Of a stretch of 64,000 nucleotides of DNA, positions 56,605 to 64,000 are shown piece after piece; the first letter of the stretch is position 1, and each line of letters opens with the position of its first letter. The position numbers were made by a program, and so were the translations under genes. Where the stretch lies: the NCBI RefSeq assembly GCF_020536995.1, contig NC_068358.1:49629780-49693779 (forward strand). The letters run 5' to 3'. The stretch is from Dreissena polymorpha (lineage: Eukaryota > Mollusca > Bivalvia > Myida > Dreissenidae). The notes under the pieces are model-generated. The model saw only the letters and a list, made by a program, of their open reading frames with translations. It ran no database searches and was not told where the DNA came from.

Positions 56605-56842
56605 CCCTTTCCCACTTAGAAGCAAAGTGAAAATGGCTGTGTGCACACAGCATAAAACCAGAACAGCCTGCGAGTTACTTGCAGTCTGTTCAGGTTTTAT
56701 GCTGTTTGCTGCTCATCAGTATCTAAGGTTGGAAGATGAAGCCTTTAAAACTTGAATCTAGTAAGAAAGGTCATAAATTAAATATAAATTTCTAAGGGAC
56801 TACAAATGCTTGAAAATACGTATGGAAGTGGTAAAGGGTAAA
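56605..56842. mobile_element. TTAA hairpin MITE, family M2 copy 4 (inverted)
   Basis: TTAA at 56601-56604, left end CCCTTTCCCACTTAGAAGC, right end GGAAGTGGTAAAGGGTAAA then TTAA. The central hairpin is CATAAAACCAGAACAGCCTG / CTGTTCAGGTTTTATG. Confidence 0.75.
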
Positions 56843-57342
56843 TTAACTGGACGTACTTGATATTCAATAATGTGCAGATTTCGTATTTAATATTTTAATA
56901 CATATTACATACGATGATTATACATTTATTATAATTGTAAAAACCTTGTGCATGAATCACAATTGGTTTGACTCTTTTGCTAAAACTGTTTCAAGAAAAC
57001 ACAAAATTGAGTTACATAATGTAATGCTACAAAGACAACACAACACGTGTTTCATTTGCGACATCATTATTTCATGCTCGTCTCAAATTATGTTAGAGCA
57101 TAATGACAACACTTATACCCTTTTTCTCTGGAGGATAGTACAAAAACTATATTTTGTTGGTTAGAAACAATCTGAACTGTATTCTGAACCATCATGAGCC
57201 TGCACTTGAGATAAGGAGAAAGAGAACACTTGTACTATCATGATACATGTGCAGAATTTGGGAGATTAAGTGCAGAATTATTACAGAAGTTGAATCTTGG
57301 CTACTTTTGTTCATACAGAACATCTGAACTAGATGTGTGTAC

Positions 57343-58769
57343 CGTATACGTGCGCTTATAAGACGCCCTCGCTTATAAGACGCACCCCGACTTCGGACTT
57401 TAAAATGGGTGGATTTGAGACTGACCCGCGTGTAAGACGCGGTCAAATTTTGCCGTATTCATCGGCCGGAAAATGGCCGAAGAAATGGCAGAATGTTAAA
57501 GAAAATCATCAATTAGTAAAACATTGAGAATTTTCAAACTCGCGCTGCATACAATTAGTAATTCACGCAAGTCTGAAAAATAAAACAATCAAACAACAAA
57601 GTAAATAATATTTGTTTATTTTATGATATATTAGTGGGTTTTAATTTATTTTCAAGTATTATTCATGCAATAAAAATAATTATCAAATTGACAAAATGTC
57701 TAACAATTGCGTATTAATCATTTGCCCCAACAATTGCAAACAATTGCAAACATATTACGTTCGTAATATCAATGCACAAGCAAAATTGATCGTGTCAGTC
57801 ATCTTAATTGTATTGTTTGACAGGTATTGAAATCCAATAGGCAGATATTTTGAAAGCGTTTAGTTTTATTACCTAGATTATGCAAATTTTACGCCCATTG
57901 TCTATCAACAATAGGTAACGCCTACTTTCATAAAATTAGCCAATCGCGTGATAGAGTGATAGACTCCAAAGCGCAGATCGAAATCACGTGTCAAGAAGAA
58001 AGCCATATGCGGAAAATTGCATGCGGATCGCTCTTTGCTCCCGTCGTTGTTGGCCCCTAATAAATAATGTGTCATCGGCATTAGTGGGTCTTCTGAATAA
58101 ACGCTGTTTATTTAACAATTGACAGCTGCAAACTGGTAACTTATTTCAGAGGATACCCTAATTGCCAATTATGTCTTAATTGAAAATTAACGACGTGGAA
58201 CAAAGACGATCAGGTGATACAAACTTGTCAAATAGCATTTGTAATCGGCAGTGTGTTTAATAAACAATTGACAGTTTCAAACTGAGAATTGATTTTGCTG
58301 TTGTTTTAAGCATGTTGGCATCGTGTTGCCGCTTACACATGTATACTATAATGGCCAATTTATATGGCATTTAACGACGTCGCGCTGCAGACAATCAGGT
58401 GATAAAAACTTTTCAAGAATAATCACGGACAATATAACGTCTTACGCCCCAAAAATAACAAAATTCAAATTAAATAATAATAGACAACAAAATCAGTAAC
58501 AATACATTTTATTACAAATAAATCGGTAACTGAACATAGCGTTCCGATACACATTACGGGCCAATACAGACTTTAGAGAAAATGCAAATGGCTGCCGCGA
58601 TGATTCAAAACAACTGACAAGTGTCCAACTTGGCTAGCATAAGCCCAGTAAACTCGAAATTATGAAATTTTTTGTTTATTTTCTTCAGTATCTCGCTTAT
58701 AAGACGCGACCCCAACTGTAACTTATTAATTTAAGTCTCAAAAATGCGTCTTATAAGTGCACGTATACG
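57343..58769. mobile_element. DNA element with CGTATAC ends, copy 2 (1427 bp)
   Basis: Inverted ends CGTATACGTGCGCTTATAAG and CTTATAAGTGCACGTATACG agree at 19 of 20 bases. Flanked by GTAC on both sides (57339-57342 and 58770-58773). About 460 bp longer than the copy at 10638-11604. No transposase seen. Confidence 0.78.
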
Positions 58770-58786
58770 GTACTTCAAATTGTTAA

Positions 58787-58991
58787 CTTTTTCAGTGCTG
58801 GAACCGAATTTTGATGGCCTTTGCAAACAGTTTGGATCCAGATGAGACGCCACAGAACGTGGCGTCTCATCAGGATCCAAACCGTTTGCTAGTCTGATAG
58901 TATTCTTTAAAAAAAATCGAAGAAAATGCTAATTTAAGAAATTCAGCAGACGACATTTTAGCAGACAACAAATTTCCCAGCATGCAAAGGG
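58787..58991. mobile_element. TTAA hairpin MITE, family M3
   Basis: TTAA at 58783-58786 and 58992-58995. Ends CTTTTTCAGTGCTGG and CCCAGCATGCAAAGGG. The interior (58823-58891) is a near-perfect hairpin with arms around AAACAGTTTGGATCC and GAGACGCCAC / GTGGCGTCTC. It lies 17 bp from the end of the preceding DNA element. Confidence 0.75.
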
Positions 58992-59251
58992 TTAAAAAGT
59001 CTGCTGAAATACCAGTATAGAAAGTGACAAAAGTCAGCTATCAGTCTATGTAGCCATGTTTGTTGGCTTGTTGTAGGTTGTTAGAGGCAGTGTTAACATT
59101 CGGTTCACGTTTGTACTGGCTAGTGTTGTCTAAAAACTTCCCTTTCATTGCCTGCCATGTTTGACATTGTAAATGATGTCCAGCAATAATGAGACACAAA
59201 AAATGTGATACGGTATCAGATTTTAATTATACCATAAAACCATTTATAATT

Positions 59252-60565
59252 AGCTCATCTATTTATTGAAAAAAAATATGAGCTATTGTCATCACCTTGG
59301 CGTCGGCGTCAGGCGTCCGATTAAATTTTGTGTTTAGGTCCACTTTTCTCATTAAGTATCAAAGCTATTGCATTAAAACTTGGTACACTTACTTACTATC
59401 ATGAGGGGACTAGGCAGGCAAAGTTAGATAACTCTGGCATGCATTTTGACAGAATTATGTGCCCTTTTTATACTTAGAAAATTGAAAATTTGGTTAAGTT
59501 TTGTGTTTAGGTCCATTTTATTCCTTAAGTATCAAAGCTATTGCTTTCATACTTGCAACACTTACAAACTATCATAAGGGGACTGTGCAGGCAAAGTTAT
59601 GTAACTCTGACTGGCATTTTGACAGAATTATGTGCCCTTTTTATTCTTAGGAAATTGAAAATTTGGTTAAGTTTTGTGTTTAGGTCCACTTTATTCCTAA
59701 AGTATCAAAGCTATTGCTTTCATACTTGCAACACTTACTAACTATCATAAGGGGACTGTGCAGGCAAAGTTAAGTAACTCTGACTGGCATTTTGACAGAA
59801 TTATGGGCCCTTTATACTAAGAAAATTGAAAATTTTGGAAAGTTTTGTGTTTTGGTCCACTTTACTCCTAAAGTATCAAAGCTATTGCTTTCATACTTGG
59901 AACACTAGCAAACTAGCATAAGGGGACAGTACAGGACAAGTTGCACAACTCTGGTTGTCATTTTGACGGAATTATGGCCCTTTTTTGACTTAGTAACTTT
60001 GCATATATGGTTAAATTTTGTGTTTAGATCCACTTTACTTCTACAGTATCAAGGCTATTGCTTTCAAACTTAAAATACTTTCATGCTATCATGAGGATAC
60101 TGTACCTGGCAAGTTGAATTTTACCTTGACCTTTGAATGACCTTGAATCTTAAATTGCCATAATTTCTTTATTTAGGATCAGATTTGATTGATACTTTGA
60201 CTAAACAACTCTTACCTGACAAACCACAATAGACTCCACCCAAACCATCCCCCACACCCGACCCCCCCCCCCCAAAAAAAATATTTTGAAAGATGGTTAA
60301 AAAACACAAATATTATTATTTTATTTTTGAAACACCGTCCAACCATCCCACCCAAGAAGCCTCCCCCCCCCCCCCACAAAAATATTTTTTTTTGTGCATT
60401 TTTTTTGGCATTTTTGGAAGATAATGTAATAAATGTCCACACCCCCACACTATACACTCCACCCCACCCCTCCCTCCTTTGTGATTGAAGCGTTGAGATA
60501 GGTCCCTTCACCTTTAAAAAGAAAAATAGATAAGCGGTCTGCACCCGCAAGGTGGTGCTCTTGTT
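59252..60565 (+). mobile_element. Tandem-array element family F copy 2 (HINE-like)
   Basis: The head AGCTCATCTATTTATTG with ATGAGCTATTG is followed by TTGGCGTCGGCGTCAGGCG. Five units of about 185 bp follow (GTGTTTAGGTCCACTTTATT, AGTATCAAAGCTATTGCTTT, GACAGAATTATG), then a C-rich tract. The tail is GTGGTGCTCTTGTTT. Head words and tail match 1080-2239. Confidence 0.65.
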
Positions 60566-60569
60566 TGAT

Positions 60570-60871
60570 TTGTCGACGTCCGTTCGTCCTTCCGTCTGGC
60601 CGTCCGTCCGGAGCCATTTCTTGTAAGTGCTTTGGCGGATTTCATTGAAACTTGGTATGAGTATATATATGGATAATAGGATGTAGCATGCCAAATGACA
60701 TTGTACACCAGCTGATTATAACTGAGTTATGGCCCTTTGTATCTTGAAAAAATGCTTTTTTGTGTGTCCAGAGCCATATTTTGGAAGTGCTTTGGCAGAT
60801 TTCATTGAAACTTGGTATGAGTGTCCAGAAGCATATTGGCGGGGGATATCAATTCAACGAATTTGCTTGTT
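60570..60871 (+). mobile_element. Tandem-array element family G copy 2, head truncated
   Basis: Starts in the GTCC-rich stretch, directly after the family F tail. Two units follow with GGAGCCATTTCTTG- and GCTTTGGCAGATTTCATTG-like blocks; the tail is GAATTTGCTTGTTTT. About 85-90% similar by eye to 34291-34587. Confidence 0.65.
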
Positions 60872-62006
60872 TTTTTATATTTTTGATATTTACTTTATCA
60901 TATTACATTTTGATCAGTTATACATCATTATTAAGAGTACATTGTTCTATAAGTTGTAGCATATTGACATTGCATCGCATGCAGTGTTTTAATTGCTATC
61001 TCACTCTCACATGCTTTGTGTCCTGCGTTGTAATTTGTAGATTCAAACAATAAAATGTGACCAATCTTTTATAAATAGTTTCCATTTTGCCAAGACCTCT
61101 TCTTGTTAACACTTTTGTGGTGGAGTGTTTATTGTTACTTTCAGTGGCAATTGCATAGCACGTAATCAGTCAACCGTAGTAGCCTTTCTTGTACATTTGG
61201 TCAGAGTGTCCGAGATGTTAATAGAGGCTTGATCAACTTAGCTTCAGGGCCCATACTATAATGGGCATAATTTATCTGATTGGACTGCAGCTATTGTAAA
61301 TGTGTTAAAACATTTCTTTAAAAATTAGCTGGTATTTTCCGCTGGCAGTTTTAAAATCAAGTGCCCTTCCAATGTCATGTTTAGTGGTTGAAAATCTGCC
61401 TTGGGGTCATTGCTATGAAAGTTGTTGAAGTTATTGTACCTTGACACAATGTTTGCATGGAGGGTTATGGTGTGTGCTGTACCATGTTTAAGCAGATAGT
61501 CATGTTTCATTTCCCTGAGTAAACACAGGCTGTTTGTTTTGCTATAATTGATAATAGTGAAGTAAAATCATGGTCTGGCAGTTGAGTTTATAAACTGACT
61601 TGACTGTTATGCAATGACAAATATTCTGACTGTTATTGAATCTAAATAAATGTCATGCATAATGTGGTTGTATTAAGGATGGTTATCAAATGGCACTCAT
61701 GTACAAAATGTACATAATATCTATACGCCTGTGGTTTTTATGTGGGGTTTCTTGTGGTTTTGTGGCTGATATGCTTACAGATTGTGGTCCAAAAACTTAT
61801 GAGTCATGCCCAATAAAATTTAAGATCTGAGATCCTTTATCCTTTGCTAGTATGTCACTCTGTTTACATAAACAAATTGGATTTGTATTTAATCTAAATA
61901 CAGTCATGTATACAAACATCATGAATTATGTCACACTTTCATTCCTTTATACTTAAATTGAAATAATTACTGTCTATTCATCTTTATCATATGGTAGAGA
62001 CATTTT
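60872..62006. other. TLE intron 4, no exon or repeat recognised
   Basis: AT-rich intronic sequence. Searched by eye for the next TLE exon without success. Confidence 0.35.
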
Positions 62007-62657
62007 TATGCCCTCAAAGGAGGGCATATAGTGATTGGACCGTCCGTCTGTCTGTCCATCTGTCCTTCCGTCACACTTTGTGTTTAGGTTTCTAAAAATT
62101 CTCATAACTTCCATGTCGCTTCAGATGTAACCTTCATATTTGGCATGCATTTGTGTATGGACAAGGCCTCTCCATACGCACACAAATTTGTACCCCTCTC
62201 ATGTTCACCTTGAACTAAGGGTCTGCGTTTAGGTTTCAAAATCTGCATTTAGGTTTTGAAAAATGCTCATAACTTCCATGTCCCCTGAGATATAACCTTC
62301 ATATTTGGTATGCATGTGAAAATGGACAAGGCCTTTCCATACACACACAATTTTTACCCCTGTGACCTTGACCTAGAACTTAGGGTCCGCGTTTAGGTTC
62401 TAAAATCTGTGTTTAGGTTTTGCGAAATGCTCATAACTTCTATGTCCCTTGAGATATAACCTTCATATTTGGTATGCATGCGTATAAGGACAAGGCCTTT
62501 CCATACGCACCAAAATTTTGACACCTGTAACCTTGACCTTGAACTTAGGGTCTGCATTTAGGTTTCAAAATCTGCGTATAGGTTTCGAAAAATGCTCATA
62601 ACTTCTATCAAAGCGTTTATAAGGGGCATATGTCATCCTATGGTGACATCTCTTGTT
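62007..62657 (+). mobile_element. Tandem-array element family H (HINE-like)
   Basis: T-tract, hairpin head GCCCTCAAAGGAGGGC, ATATAGTGATTGGACC, GTCC/GTCT stretch, then about three units of about 150 bp (AATGCTCATAACTTCCATGT, CCTTCATATTTGGTATGCAT, GACAAGGCCTTTCCATAC). The tail is GACATCTCTTGTTTTC. A compact and apparently complete example of the layout. Confidence 0.75.
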
Positions 62658-63496
62658 TTCTTATACAAATATATATTTCGCTGAGATTTGATAAAATCTA
62701 TATCTGTGTATGATGAAATAATTTGAAATAAAATGAATCAAAAGATAATTATATTTCAATTCGAAAGAATAATACTATTTTAGCCATCAATATTCACCTT
62801 TGATGTAAACAACTAATGGAGGTTCAACATTTTTCAAAATGTAAAAAGATATTTAATGATCACAAGCTCTCGACACGGTATTTTCAACAACAAATACAGG
62901 ACTTAGGTCCTTACAAATAGGACAATTCTGGGAAGTGAATTTTGCGGATGTCCACTTACAATATTCAGCCTATACTCAGATAGAATAATTTGATAATTAC
63001 CCTTTCAATTGTCTTCAGACTGAAATGTGAAGTGAAATTTAAGGATTGGATTGGAAGTTACTAAGAATAACAAGTTGTGTGAAACCATTGTATGCACTAT
63101 TAGATGTAATACATTGCTGCATAAATCGATTAACCAAATTCCTTTGTTTAATACATTAACATATCAAAGTTATTTGTTCTTTCATAGTATCTAATGACAA
63201 GCTATGGTTGGGGGGGGGGGGGCTTATACATTTTGAGTGTTGAATGTAATACTGTTTAACAATATTATCGTGTAATCATTTTGGTAAGAGATGTAACTGT
63301 TATGTCTGGTAAAAAGTTATTATATTTTGCCTGCTAGAGGTTTTTAGGCTTAAACTCAGTAACAGAGTAAGAATAATCCATTATCAAAGTTTGGCCTGAA
63401 ATATTCTGTTTCTTTGTGCTTTTATAATTAACAAATTGGCTGTACACCTGATGCATTATATATACATAATCATGTACATATATATATATTTATAAT
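62658..63496. other. TLE intron 4, AT-rich, no gene seen
   Basis: Contains a G run near 63210-63222 and a short (TA)n stretch near 63478-63490. Nothing else recognised. Confidence 0.35.
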
Positions 63497-64000
63497 ACCC
63501 CCATTACCATTGGTAATGGGGGTTATATAGGAGTCACTTTGTTTATTATAACCCCATTACCATTGGTAATGGGGGCTATATAGGAGTCACTTTGACGGTC
63601 TGTAGGTCGGTCTGTCTGTACCGAAAATTTCATCCGATCTTTACCAAACTTTGTCAGAAGTTGTATCTAGATGATGGCTAGGTCAAGTTTGAATATGGGT
63701 CATGCCTGATCAAAAACTAGGTCACGGGGTCACTTAGTGCGTTTTAAACCGAAAGTTTGTCTGGACCGTTACTATGCCATTTATCGTTAGATTTTAAAAT
63801 GAATTTGTTCATTTGTTCACCATCATGGGACGGTGTGTAATGCGAAAGAAGTACGTAGATATCTCCAAGGTCAAGGTCACACTTGGAGTTGCCCATAAAT
63901 GAGCTTGTCCGGGCCATAACTTTGTCATTTATTGTGAGACTTTAAAATCATTTGGCAAATTTGTTCACCAACATTGGATGGTGTGTCATGCAAAAAAATT
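63497..64000 (+). mobile_element. Tandem-array element family E copy 2, runs off the window
   Basis: The head hairpin CCCATTACCATTGGTAATGGG is present twice (about 63500 and 63552), each followed by TATATAGGAGTCACTTTG. Then come GTCGGTCTGTC and units with TTTACCAAACTTTGTCAGAA and AACTAGGTCACGGGGTCACT shared with 52958-54385. The later unit diverges (CTTGTCCGGGCCATAACTTT). Confidence 0.6.

Noticed and set aside
60212-60694. 160-codon ORF with glycine runs
   Set aside because: Comes from poly-C/poly-G tracts and the family F/G repeats.
47245-64000. Direct-repeat arrays as a CRISPR or ordinary satellite
   Set aside because: Eukaryotic context, no unique spacers, and array units bounded by mobile-element heads and tails.

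Overview
This is a 64-kb piece of an AT-rich, repeat-dense animal genome. Both protein genes are conserved metazoan genes broken into small exons by GT-AG introns. Most of the rest is non-autonomous mobile DNA of kinds familiar from bivalve molluscs: tandem-array elements with GTCC-rich heads, TTAA-flanked MITEs and tRNA-like repeats. I infer a bivalve, possibly a dreissenid; the sequence does not name the species. Nearly all ORFs longer than 60 codons are chance frames or frames inside repeats.

Region by region. (1) 1-18 kb: MED27 (Mediator subunit 27) on the minus strand, complete in 8 exons (17835 down to 2830, 302 codons, every junction in phase). Its introns hold a nested tandem-array element, a hAT-like element with terminal repeats, a GTAC-flanked DNA element and several MITEs. 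Two of its 5' splice sites have been duplicated in tandem. (2) 18-40 kb: intergenic. It holds a tRNA-Val(AAC) gene, a cluster of five CACGTG E-boxes, GC-richer repeat-free islands that could be regulatory, and five full copies plus one partial copy of a TTAA-flanked inverted-repeat element that carries a tRNA-like RNA polymerase III promoter in its middle. (3) 40-64 kb: the 5' end of a Groucho/TLE corepressor gene on the plus strand, with four coding exons (40262-56547) encoding the first 76 residues of the Q domain. The gene continues past the window. Its introns contain tandem-array elements, a 41-bp minisatellite and MITEs.

The most interesting system is a set of at least eight sequence families of tandem-array elements with one shared layout: T-tract, short hairpin, a GTCC/GTCT-rich stretch, an array of long direct repeats, and a tail close to CTCTTGTTT. 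Two nested insertions (one inside a MITE at 47238-48110, one inside another array at 6038-7389) define their ends and fit insertion into T-runs, as known for Helentron-related HINE/DINE-1/pearl-like elements. Two of these arrays inside the TLE introns carry nine perfect GGTCAnnnTGACC palindromes (estrogen-response-element consensus), and some units add a DR1 (AGGTCAAAGGTCA). The elements therefore bring dense nuclear-receptor half-sites into a developmental corepressor gene. No retrovirus-like, Polinton-like or toxin element was recognised.
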